Part shown: piece by piece, positions 12,130 to 24,500 of the stretch
Numbering within the stretch: the first letter of the stretch is position 1
How the letters are laid out: the number at the start of each line of letters is the position of its first letter
Assembly: GCA_031213475.1 (NCBI GenBank)
Contig: JARUPZ010000019.1
Location: 7,056,870 to 7,120,869 of the forward strand
From: Nereocystis luetkeana
Lineage: Eukaryota; Sar; Phaeophyceae; Laminariales; Laminariaceae
Direction: 5' to 3'
Length of the DNA: 64,000 bases
Position numbers and translations under genes: made by a program
The notes under the pieces: model-generated
What the model was told of the DNA's origin: nothing
Databases searched by the model: none
Seen by the model: the letters and a program-made list of their open reading frames with translations, nothing else

Positions 12130-13273
12130 CTAGACGGCGTATTTCTTGTTGCCGAGTTGCTGGACTTCTCCGTAGCTCTCAAGCTCCAACACATCCTCCA
12201 AGGATCCTAAGAACGTCGGGATGCGCTCATGAATCTCGGACGGCTGTCGAGAAGGAACAAACGTGATCGAGAGCATACATATACATGTGGATGAGTAAGG
12301 ATAGAGGGAGGAGTGATGCGCGCCGTGGATTGGTGAGTGTTTGTACAACAATCATTGACGGACGAATGCATTTTTCTGGTCTCCCGGTTCCTCCTGCACT
12401 GTATGTTTATCATAACGTCATATGTACCCGCGCAAATGGAGGTGATCTACGGTTGACGATGTACCCCGATTGCTATGTGCAGCTAACAGTTGCTGCTTGC
12501 ACTGGTGCGGATCGCTGGGGAGCATAGGGACCAGGAGTCATGCTAGCCTCCAGCTTGTCTCCAGAAGAATGTATAATGCCGGGCAACGGCACGATATACG
12601 CAGGAGCACCCCACCAAGGAAACATACTAACGACGCTCAATGGTCAGCGTGCTACATTGATTTGACCCGGGCTCATCGAGCTACAGTGGTATCCAGCTTC
12701 GGCGGTCTGGCGCTTCCACCGTTCTCGGCGATTTAGTATAATCGCCCTTTCATGATAATGGACCCAATCAAATAAGCCACAGAAATCACCGACCTGTTGA
12801 TCCAGCATTGCCCCCGCGCCGGTAGAGGCTTTGCCCCCAGCCTGTTCCACCACCCATCCCATTGGGTTCCCCTCGTAGACTAGCCTTAGATGGCTCCTGT
12901 TGAATGGTTGAACGGCGAGTCAGGCAAGAAGAGGGAGTGCATAGGCATAGCGATCGAGATTCCTTTCGGTGAACCAGTCGCACGGCTATGACTAGCGTGA
13001 AAAAAAATCACACGGGTTCCTTATGGTGCATGGCCCGACGGAAGCACATCCGCGGCTTATCGCCTACTCTCCTGTTGCAACTTACTGCTTCAACTACTAC
13101 CACTAGCACCACCACTACTACTGTTATTTCTTCAACTAGTTTTGGTACCAATACCACACTACTATTACTACTGCTACTAATTCCCCTGTAAACACTACAG
13201 CTACGTTGCTGCTGCTACTACTACCAACATTACTGCTACTACTGTGGTGTATTGCCACCACCACCACCACCAT

Positions 13274-13336
<63 letters not shown>

Positions 13337-13344
13337 CACTACTA

Positions 13345-13430
<86 letters not shown>

Positions 13431-13446
13431 GCTACTGCTACTACTG

Positions 13447-13512
<66 letters not shown>

Positions 13513-16500
13513 GTATCGCAAATGCATCTAACTGTGGTAATATATGCTACCGCGAACGCTAACGGGCGCGAGCAGGCTACCATTCAAACTCGGATGCTTA
13601 CGGCGCGCTCACGCTGCACTCCGCCGACCCACAAAGGAGCAGACAGCGGCGGCAGTGTCAACAGAGCCATGCCGCATAAACGCGGCAACTACCTGTGCGC
13701 GGAAACACTACTATAGCTGCAGGCTAAACAGCGCAGGAGGTCACCTCGGGTTCATGGCGATCCCCCCCTCGAACAGCGTGTAGTGCACGTCCGCCACTAG
13801 CGAACAGACGTACACCAGATCGAATTTCTCTCCGCTTACCCCCGCGCCGGTCTTGGCATCCGAGATGTACCGTCTAAGCCCTTCCGGCCAGTCGGGCTCT
13901 CGCGCTTCGTTGAGTGAGTAGCTACGCCCTTCGAGGGTGATATGCCGGGATGGCGGGAGAAGAGAGGGAGGGGAGTGGCGTTACATGAAAGAACGATGAT
14001 CCAGTGGACAGAGGCAAGTGTGACCTTCAGAGTCATCCTGTTCGAGAGACAATCGAAAGTCAAACGCTTCTAATAAAACTTTTCGGTTGTGGCAGCCACA
14101 ACGCGAAACACCCACGTGCACTGTGCAGCTCCCTTTCTACTCCAAAAACCCCTCGTGGGACGCATCGCCAAAGTCCCGAGAAAATATGTGGTGGCATTCA
14201 AGGGTACGGTATCGGTCGCGGGCAGCGTTTCGTTCCAGCGTGTAGTACCTCTTTTCGGCATCTTGATGCTCCGCGTTTTGAGCACGAATTCCCCCAACGA
14301 TCTGTCCAGCTGGAAGACATGAGTACCCGCTCCCAGGCTGATCACCATGACCTATTGGAGTCCACGATGAGCACGGGCAGGTCCAAACCGCGGGATGTGT
14401 GAAATAAAAATAACGTACGAGTAGAGCGAACATGACAGATACCCTTGCGTGAGCAAAAGACGACGCATGTATGACCGTGATGCATGCATACGATCACCGC
14501 CGTTAATCATACATCGTCAGTTTCAACGCATCTCATGTCTTCGGATGGCCTATGAAGGTTTCGATCTTCGGGGCCCATATCATTTTCTGCAGCTCCTGGT
14601 AGTTTACATTTTAACCTTGCTAGATGAACGACGCGATCGCTGCACGGAAAACCGGGACATTGTCTCTGATCGATTCGAGGACATCATGCTGGAGGACATA
14701 CCAAACGACTTCGACTATATCCGAAACCTCAGCTGTCGCGATCCAGAGTTTTGGTTGAAGGAGATACAATCGATGAGTATAGGTCGACGACCTGTCGCCC
14801 AAAGACAAGCCCCAGGCGGCGGGACGTGGAGCGGCTATGTCAGCCGAGTACACCTCCGCCGACAGCAGTGAAAATACATACATGCTTTCCATAGTAGGCA
14901 GCGTTTCCTTCAACCCAAAATCTGGATAGTGATAGCTATTCTTTCGGATATAAGCCACAGTCGCTCGCTACGCCCTGCAGCAGATGTGTCCTTGACTCAT
15001 TCATCCGAATGACCTCCACGTTTTCGTACCAAAATTCACCAGAATGTTCACCATGCCGAACGGAGGTGAGTCTCCGCTCAATTGGATGCTGAACCGCCGC
15101 ACAGAAAAGCCATGAGCGAGAAAGGCGCTTGCAAAAGGTATACCTGGTACACTTTACAGAAAAAAAAATCATGCGTAGCATCGTACGGCAACGCAAGAGG
15201 GGCTTCGAAGCACAGGTGACGTCTTTCTAATTTACACCCTCACCGTGGAGGACGAGTAGAGGCAATATCCGCCGGCCACCATTTTGTTGCCGGGCTGGAG
15301 GGAGTTTTCCCGCGCGCTCTTGCTTGGGTCCGCCAAGTATACCCCGAATATGGTCCCTGGGGTTCGGACGGAAAGGAAAACGCCGCGCGTTAAGGGTAAT
15401 GGCAAGGCGGAAAAAAATGCGAAAATAAAATCGTACAGCCGTCAGAACACACATCTCGAAGAAGACTGCTTGGTTCGCAGACTGACATGTTGTTGTTGTT
15501 GTTCTCACATTAATAACTCTCTGACGAAGAAGTCCGTGGTCACACAAAGGTGCTGGAGCCCTAGGAAGATCCGAAAAACAAAAAAATCGAAAATTCGGCT
15601 GCCTCAAAATACACGAGACGAAAAAAGCGCACACAAGATAAAACCAATGTGCAAAACTGAACTAACATGGCCGCGGGTATATCCTCTCAACTAAAACATA
15701 GAAAAGTACCCCCGTTCCCACCACTAACCAACTCGTGGCTGCTGACTACAGCGGATGCTGTCTGAAGTGCTGCCTGCACCGTACGAAACGCACGGTAGTC
15801 GTGAAAACGAAAGAGGAACACACCTGCCTGCTATCTGGAGTGCTGTCAGAGTGACGACTCGCGGATATGCAGTGAAAAAAGGAGCAATCGAACCTTACTA
15901 CCACACGAATATCAACGATCGCCATCTCTTCCTGGACTGTCTGACACAAAAAGGTGCAGCACAGTTATGATACCACGTCCCTGATAATTGCGTAGGTTAT
16001 TCCCCATGAAGGGTATACAACTCGTTAAACTACAAAGACCAGTGACGACGTTTATAACAAGTGCATGATAGAGCTGGGATGCTCGGGGAGATCACAAAAA
16101 AATATTGTCCCAATGACCACCAAGGTACGACCAACTCAACCTCGCGCAAGGTTGCCGAGGAGCGCCTCCGGGACTATCACACGAGCACCTGTCGGAATTG
16201 AAGCGTCGATGTTGGAAGAGCCGTCCAGCGGATCGAAGACGACCACGTATTTGGCGTCATCCTCTTCGACAAGCACAGGCTCGTCCTCCTGGGCCGTCAG
16301 GAAGCGTCGACGTCGGTGTATTCGGAAGGCCGGAGCGGGGACTGGAGTGACGAACCGATTCAGCATGAATTACTTACAGTGGACTTCTTGAACCACAGCA
16401 ACACGGATAGCTGCTGTTCATATCCACACTACCGTCAGCACAGGTGCTGTATCCTCGTATCATACGATAATTACTACAGTATATCTAAACCCTATGGTGT

Positions 16501-17290
16501 CATAAAGGATGATATACGCCGGCTGAGATCCGCCGGGCAGCTGTATTCGCTGTTGGAGAAACAAGGAAGAGTCCAGTTGCAAGCGTCTTTCTGCTACGCC
16601 GCCGTGTGACAGCTCTATACTGCGGTACGGGTGGCCTATCGTCTTTGCTACTGGTATGTGATACTGGCACAATAAAATCCACCAAGTCGAGTTCAACGGC
16701 AGTCGTCCAGCTTTGAGCTTGGATGATTCGCCCGCGACATCTTGGGACGTCTCAGCGAATCATACTCCTTGTGAATAATCACTGCTTCTGTCTTATGTTC
16801 TACGGCGGCCGCTGTGTTCGTGTAAACTGAGAGGAGACACTCACGGTGTCCAACCGAACAGTGGCTCCCGATACGTACGAATAACTACTGTAAGGCAGCC
16901 CCTTTGCAACTCATCGAGCAGGCTCTACCTCTTCTTCGTACAGCAGTACTCGTATCCACCGTCGGGATATATTGTTGTATAGGTGCGGTCTTATTACACC
17001 AAAAGTATACTGCTGTTGTGTGTGATAAGCGTTGCCGTCGTACAGCACGCACCAGCAACGGCCCACCTCCTCGCTGGCTAGCACTCGCACGACACCCGAC
17101 CTCGCCAAGAAGCCCTTCAGCAAGTCGTTCGAAACCACGTCTAGCTTCTTCTGCTGATCCCCCCCGGCATTCTCCCCGCCTCCGGCAGCGATGCCCGTGG
17201 CCCCCGCGATGGCTGCACGCTGCACCAGCATCGATATGCCTTTGCAGGCTGCCTCCACGGCGGCGAACAGGGGGACGATGTCCTCCAGCC
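12130..17290 (-). CDS. FBP: fructose-1,6-bisphosphatase, seven exons, first exon(s) not found
   Basis: Hydrolyses fructose 1,6-bisphosphate to fructose 6-phosphate, in gluconeogenesis or the Calvin cycle. Exons in phase: 17290-17067, 16288-16189, 15356-15244, 14351-14249, 13928-13745, 12896-12794 and 12243-12130 (stop TAG). Diagnostic blocks in order are GDQQKKLDVVSNDLL, the metal-binding VVFDPLDGSSNID, TGTIFGVY, QPGNKMVAGGYCLYSSS, LGEFVLKTRSIKMPKRG, VADVHYTLFEGGIAM, the active-site signature LRLVYEGNPMGWVVEQAGGKA without its last residue, and IHERIPTFLGS. About 313 residues are recovered against a usual 335-340, so only about 30 N-terminal residues are missing. They need a donor of phase 1 upstream of 17290. 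Between GVY and QPG there is no cysteine-bearing loop. The thioredoxin-regulated plastid isoform is known to have one, so this is a cytosolic or non-redox (type II) form. A long TAC microsatellite lies in the fifth intron. Confidence 0.95.
13255..13512. repeat. TAC/CTA trinucleotide microsatellite, about 250 bp
   Basis: Nearly uninterrupted (CTA)n after a short CAC run, with a few CTG and CAC interruptions. It lies in FBPase intron 5 (13744-12897). Frames through it give poly-Thr, poly-Leu, poly-Tyr or poly-Ser and are not genes. Confidence 0.95.
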
Positions 17291-18541
17291 CTCGGTCTGG
17301 ATGCCGTTTGCGGCAGAGCACAAGAAGAGGCGTGCCACGCGTCGGGGTGCGCGCGAAGCCGCGATAATTGAGCAAGGACAGCAAGCTGCGAATGTGCCTG
17401 GCAGTAGTATCTGGTCGACTGGGAAGCTGAAACCTGCGCAAGATGTTCGAAACATCGACCTTGCACAGCGCAGGGTGATGTCACACCTTTATCATGCGTT
17501 TCAACGACCGATGCAACAACAGCAGCGTGGCGCGCACATGGATTTCCCTATTCGTACGTGGTAATACGAACTTCTGCGACTTCAAACTGTTCCGACAAGG
17601 TCGCTGCACACGAGCGTCACGAGAGCGATGAAAACAGGCGACCCCACCTGGCCGTTCTCTGGCTTCTCGGCCGACTTCACTGAGCAAGGTGGCGGGGGCG
17701 TCCTGAGAACTCATTGCGCATGATCTTGCTCGCGATAAATTTCGAGCTGACGATGAACGTCTTCCCGCAAGTTTGAACCCCCCTGGCATAGCAACGGAAA
17801 ATGAGCCGGATGTCGGGAGCGACGACAACATGCTAGACCATAGCAGCACTTGTGCATAGCAGGTGGGCATCGCACTGTACTGTACTCTGTGCACTTTGGC
17901 ACTGCAGTTTTTGTGTTTTTGTTTACTCTGAGTCTCTGAGTTGAATCTGTGTTCTAATTTCCTGGAAGGGATGTCTTCACCGGGGGTGTTCTAAAAAAAC
18001 TAGCCGTTTGAAAAAATGAATTTTTCATTTTGAACTCCGTGACTTGACTTTTGCACCACCACACAAGAATGGCAAAGCAGAGGATGGCCACTGCCGCCCC
18101 CTTGTCGCTTGACCACGTTATCAACCCCAATCACGATGCCCTGGGCCACTCTGCGGTTTTCTCGGGACCCCAAGGAAACCTTTTTTGCGTCCATTGCGCG
18201 TCTGACAGGTTGTCTACTTTCCGTTGGTGTTGTCCAACCGAAATTATTTTACCCACCTTTTTACGCTCGGACCCTCCGACAGCCGAGTCAGAGCTGTAGG
18301 TAGACCCTCCCTGAAGAGATAACCGCCCGGCAAACGTGAAACGTACTGGCAAATGGGAAACACCAGCCACTCCGTTGTTGTTATGGGAGGGGAGGGGCAG
18401 AGCAGAGGGCCGGAGAACAAACCTTCGCCCTCCTCATAGCCATGGCGCAAAACCAGCCTCGCGTACCACCATCACCTCGTTTGAGCAGCTAACTTTCTGG
18501 TCCCCTCACCCTCTGCTGTCTGCGAACGATGTTTCTTGCAG
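17291..18541. other. 5' regions of FBPase (left) and the MEI1-like gene (right)
   Basis: The two genes diverge here. The missing first exon of FBPase (phase-1 donor, about 30 codons) and the missing 5' exon(s) of the MEI1-like gene (phase-2 donor) should lie in or near this stretch. I could not assign either. No repeat family recognised elsewhere in the window is present. Confidence 0.4.
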
Positions 18542-21500
18542 GTACAAGAGCGCCCCAGACTTTCGCAGGCTGGCACTGCTGGATGGCATCAGCATCATAC
18601 TAAAGTCCCATGGCCCGCAGTATCTCCACGACAGCATCGAGGCGTGCCTGCCCATGCTGCTCCATGGGATTGACAGTGTGGAGACGGGCATCATGAGGCT
18701 GGCAACAGACAACGTTCTGGTGAGACAACCCTCTACCTGCGCAAGGGGCGTATGATATGTATCATTCATATTGATGTACAGTATGCCAATCGCTGCTGCT
18801 GCTGCTGCTGTGCGTTGCCATTCGTTGTCGGCGTGAATGCACGAGGACCTCTGCTGGTTGTTGTCGTTATTTGTCGACGTGACTGTACGAGGACCGCTTG
18901 CCGCTAGCTCAGGGGTCGAGTTTAGACATGGTTTTTATGCAGACGGTGTCAGATGTACGTTCAAGAAAGGGACGACGCAACAGCAGATGATCCTCAATCA
19001 CGGCCTTGTGTATACTCCTGTACGTACGTAGCCTATTAGACTTGTGCATTTGGCCGTTACAGTCTTTGACTTTTTGGTGGCATTGCCCATGGCAACCCCT
19101 TCGGCAATTCCTGCGGCATACCATGGCAAGCCCCACAGCACGCAACGGGGAACCCGACTGCATACCATGGCGGGACTCACGGCAAGCCTCACGACAAGCC
19201 CCGCGGCAATATCCACAGCAATACCCACGGCGAGCGCCGCGGCAAGCTCCACGGCAATATCCACGGTAAGCCCCACGGTAAACCCCACGGCAATATCCCG
19301 GCAAGCCCCACGGCAAGCCCCACGGCAAGGCCCACGGCAAGCCCCACGGCAAGGCCCACGGCAAGGCCCACGGCAAGGCCCACGGCAATCGACACCCTCA
19401 AGGCACTCTCCACGGCAATCCATACATCTACCCGACACCGAGGCGCCATGATCCCACTCAGACCTGATACCACCCGAGCCTGAGCTGTGTGGGCTCAGTC
19501 CCCCGTAGTGTCAGCGCTGGGTGGGATCAAAAGACTGGGTGGGCCTCCGGTGGTTCCTGTGGAGGGCTAGTTATATATCTGCACCTTGTGCGCGGGGTCA
19601 GGTCCAAGTGGGATCAGGTTCGGGTGGGATTAGGGGGCCGAGTGGGCCTCTGGCAGCTCCTGCGGACTGAAATGCCATGGGTTGCCACCGCTTGCGGTGG
19701 AGATTGCCGCGGATATTGCCATGGGCTTCCCGTGGCAAATATCGTGGGGCTTGCCGTGGATATTACCGTGGGACTTGCTGTGGATATAACCGTTGGGCTT
19801 GCCGTGGATATTACCGTGGGACTTGCTGCGGATATTGCCGTTGGGCTTGCCGTGGGTATCGCCTTGGGGCTTGCCGTGGAAATTTCCGTGGGCTTGCCGT
19901 GGATATGTCAATCGGGCTTGGCGTGGGCATTGCTTGCCGTGACTTGCCGAGGTTTGTCGTGGTGGTTGCCGTGGGGGGGTTGCCATGGCAAGTACTGTGG
20001 TACTGTCGTGGGCAGTCATGGCAAAATCCCACAGCACGCACCACGGGCACAACCATAGCACGTGCCGTGGTAGCGTCATGGCCGATGGCAGCCCGTGGGC
20101 CTTGCCGTGGCAAGCCAAGGCAAGCCCCACGGCAGTGCCGCGGTTGGCTGCGGGTTGCCGCGGTCACTGCCATGGTAGAATACCAGAAAGTCATACTATG
20201 CGTTCGTGGGCCCATCGCTGCTATTCTACAAGAAGTTCGATATAAACGTGGATCATAACCTCTCGCTCATCCCCTTTGTTTCCTCGCTTGTTTCCACCGC
20301 CCATTGCACAAGGCTCTGAAGGGAGAACTACCAGATCCCGTAGGAGTTTTGGCCTCCCTCGTCTCTCGAGCTGTATCCTTCGGCCTTCCTCGAGCTTCGG
20401 GTCACCTGTACCTCATTGGACAGCTCCTGACAAACGCTTCTCAAGATCGCACTTTCTCTGCTGCCCTTGGCCACGCTTGCATCGGGATCCATGAGGCACC
20501 GAGGATGGGCGCTGGATTTTACGGCGTTGGCAGTCTGCTGGGAAGTGTAGAAGAGAAGCTTCGAGGTTTCGGTTCCTTCCTGGCGGCGCATGCCATGTCC
20601 TTGTCCTGCCCGGATAACGTCAAGTCGGACGTGTTGTACGTCGCCATGGAGCTAGTGGATTGTTGCGCGACACGGGCACATCAGAAGGTATCCTTGTAAC
20701 TTGCAGCTCGACGCATTTTCACTTATTGTTACAGCAGTCAAATATTCCGAGAAGATCTGGGCTGTCGAGACAGGCCCATGTATTTGTGTCTAACGTTTGC
20801 GTCAAAGGTGGCATGATATATGTATCTCTACAACGCTTCGTTTTCTGATACTCATGGCAGTGCCATGGTGCTGCCATGGGTCTTCATCCCAAGCCATGGC
20901 ACTGCCATGCCACGGCGACCTACCGCGGCGCTGCCATGGCCGTGATAGGCATAGCAATGTACCAAAGCCTATGGCAGATGCCGTGGTATCAGCCATGGCA
21001 GTGTGGCACTGCCATGGCTTATGTCATGACCGTTTACCATGGCACCTGTCATGGCACCGCCATAGTGCGTCACATGGATGTACTGCCATGGGCTGTCGCG
21101 GCCGGACTGTCATTGCATTGTTTTCATCAATCGCCATCAGTTTTGATGGCAATGGATACTATGACACCCTATGACTGCTGCCATGACAATGCCATTGCAC
21201 TGTTGTGGGCTTCGGTAGACCAACATGGCGCTACCATGGGCTTCGATAGGCCCTCTGCTATGTCACTGTCACCGACTGCCACGGGTACCCCAAGACACCC
21301 CTATGGCAATCCACGACCGTGGCACGGGAGGATCATGAAGGCCCATCCAATCCCATGGTAGTACCATGTCGATACATAAATCGCCATTAGCAGTCTCATG
21401 GGAGGGTAATCAAGGCCCATGACAGTGGCACAGGGGTGCCATGAAAGGCCCACGGCAGTTCCGTGGAGTAATCGTCGCAATCTATGACAGTCCCATGGCA

Positions 21501-24500
21501 GTGCCATAAAGGCTCATGAAAGCCCATGGTTCTATCATGGCAGGAACTGGAAGGTCCTGAAAGCTCAAGGCAAGCCCTTGGCAGGGCCATGGCTGTGCCA
21601 CACAGCAGTCCAATGGTAGTGTCATGGCGGGGTCGTGGGGTGTCATGATATCCATTGCCATCTAAACTCATGGAGGTTGACGAAGAAAATGCAACGGCAG
21701 TCCGGCCATAGCACGGAAAGGGCAGTGCCATGTGACGTCTCGTGGCAGTGCTATGTGGCATGAAAGTCCATGACGGTGCCATGAAAGCCCATAGTAGTGC
21801 CATAGCATTCCCATGAATGCTCGTGAAAGTTCGTGAAAGCCTCTGGCAGTGTCACAATAGTGGGATGAACACCATCAAAGCCCATGGCGTTGCCATGAAA
21901 CGCCATGGGGACTGTTGTGTACACTACTTACCTTATACATGGGTTTGCATGGCAGTTCCCGTGGCATTGGCACTGCCATGGGTTCTCACGGCGAATGCCA
22001 TGGCTCCGCTATGCGAGCTCATGGTATTTTATGACCTTTCACGGGCTTTCATGGTACTGCCATAGATCTTCATGCACTGACTGCCATGCAACGCCATGAA
22101 AGCCATGCCTTGAAAGGTTTCATGACACGACCATGAAAATGCCCCATGGCAGTGCCATGAAACCTCCCATGGTACTGCCATGCCGTGCTATGATACTTCC
22201 ATGTGTACCCCATGGTACCCCTACGACTCTGCCTTGGCAGTTTCATGACTGTGCCACGGCACTGTCGTGGATATGGCAGGACCATGTAGGCCCATCAAAG
22301 CCCATGGCAGTCCTACCAAAGCCCCTGGTAGTGGTATTGGAGTGCCCCTCAAAGCCCTGCAGTGCCATGGGAGTGCCATGGCGACTTCATGGCAGTGCCA
22401 TGGTATTGTCATGGCAATCCATAACCGTCCCGTGGTAGTGACACCACAGCCCATGATAGCCCGTGGCCATACGATGATAGCCGGTGGCACGATGGCAGCC
22501 ATTGGGAGACCCTGAAAGCCAATATCAGAGCCATGGTAGTGCGCAGGATCATGGAAGTGCAGCCGTTGCCAGGGCAATCCATGACAGTTCCATATATACC
22601 AGTGCCATGACAGTGCCAGGAGGACCCATGAAAGCCCATGGCAGTACCGTGGTAGGCATTGGGAGGTCATGAAAGCCCATGACAGGCCCATGGCAGTGCC
22701 ATGAATGCACATAGTAGCCCGAAGGCAGTGTCATAGCAGTGTCATGGTATCTATGCGATGAAAAATCCATGGCGGTTGACGAAAACTATGCATTGACAAT
22801 CCTAGTGAGAAAGGGATTTTTTTGCCCGCAGTTTTCTAATTGCATCCCTGTGGCGTGCCACGTGCCACTGCAAATGGTCATGGCTAAAGCCATGGCTATT
22901 GCCATGACAACTGTCGTGTGCTTTCATACCACTACCTTGACAGTGCCGTGGCAGGCCGCTTTAGATTGGCAGTGTCATAGAGCAATCCGATAATGCGCAT
23001 CAGAATATGTCTGCGCCCAGACGCATGGTAAGGTAGGTGCAGGCGAAGAGGATGAGGTTTCTTGCGTGGGGATCTCTATACCACACTCAAACACTGCCCT
23101 CGCGAAAAAATGTACGCTTAACCCGAAGAACGATCCTATGACCTACTCCTGTAGGTATAAGATAATACGTACGTACCAGGTATATATTTCGGGGGGACGT
23201 AGTAATCGGGACCAAATATTCTTAGTAAATATACAATATATACCTGGTACGTGTTTATGTATTTGATGGGTCCTGAGTACTGTGTTCCCACGTAATAGTA
23301 GTAAAACACAAATGATATATTCCCGATGACATAGTGGCATTGGGTTGTGCCAAAAGTTGCCACCCCTATGGTAGCACGCGTCTCTATACTGACTATACTA
23401 ACTATTCTAAACGAGGCTACTAAAACTATACACCACCACGCACATTTTCTTTACTTCGTCCTACAGGATTGGGCACGCGCGCGCGACATGGACACCCGCT
23501 CGTCCCTACCGCGACCGGGGGATGACCCCTTTGTGAGCATCATGTTCGCTATTCCGCGTTTGCTAGTCCGCCGGTCCTCTTGCGACGAATCGCTCCAGCT
23601 GCGTAGTGTCGCCTACCTCGCTTCGGCGACAGCTTACTGCTGCAATCGTACGAAAGCGGGTGTGCCAGGCTGGTTCGCCACTGTTGCTGGTGAGGACACG
23701 AAAGGCTTCGGTGACTCGCTGCATATGGATCCGCTTGGATCGTGTCATATTTTGTTGAAGTGTTCTCAATGCTCCAGTACATCTGGCATGCTCCCTTTTT
23801 TTGTGGTTTATGACAACCGTCAACGATGTTCGCAGTTTACTGACAGGCGTGCACTGATGCGTTGAGTTGTAACGATAGCGACAGTATGCTCGGTTTGCTT
23901 GGTACTTGGTACTGCTTCCCCCAAAGTCCGAGCCACATGAAGCGTTTTGTGCTATACAGCTGACTAAGTTGAAGAGAGGTTTGGGGTGGATGTGTGCCTG
24001 TATATGATTGTACGCCTGTCTCCCTCTGGGGCAACCGCAGCGCAAGGGGTTGGGGCATGGTGCTCGGAATGTCGCAATTAATCAGATGCAGTGGACTTAC
24101 ACGACAAGCGCGTAGTGTGAAGTATCGTATGGGCGCAGCTTACGCATAGGGCACTTTAGGCGCTATTTCCCGCGATGTATAGATAGGTTGCAGCAAAGTT
24201 AGACAAGCGCGCAGCGTGAAGCACTGTATGGGCACAGCTTATGCACAGGACGCTTTGGGTGCTATTTGCCACGGTGTACAGTATGCAGCAAAGTCTGTCA
24301 TCCACAAGATGTAGCAGTTCAATGTTCCCCTGTTTTTGTACTGTTAACAGGAGTGCCGAGAGTTCTGGCCACCTTGTTCGACAGCAGTGGCAACGGCGAG
24401 CACGAAAGCATGGGTGGGGCTAGCAGCTCACAGCCGCCCCCTGGTGGCCTGTGCGGCACGCTCAAGACTCTGTTGATGTCTTCTTCGTATCCAGTACGGT

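Noticed and set aside
13206-13583. Long frames through the TAC microsatellite
   Set aside because: They are homopolymeric Thr, Leu, Tyr or Ser produced by the repeat itself.
18336-18755. A short ATGGCGCAAAACCAGCC start at 18442 as first exon of the MEI1-like gene
   Set aside because: The frame stops after 16 codons and offers no convincing donor of the needed phase 2.
19006-22770. Many frames of 60-190 codons in the CCACGG/CCATGG arrays, and a CRISPR-like look
   Set aside because: The frames simply translate the short repeats. Units are degenerate and have no regular spacers, so this is not a CRISPR array.
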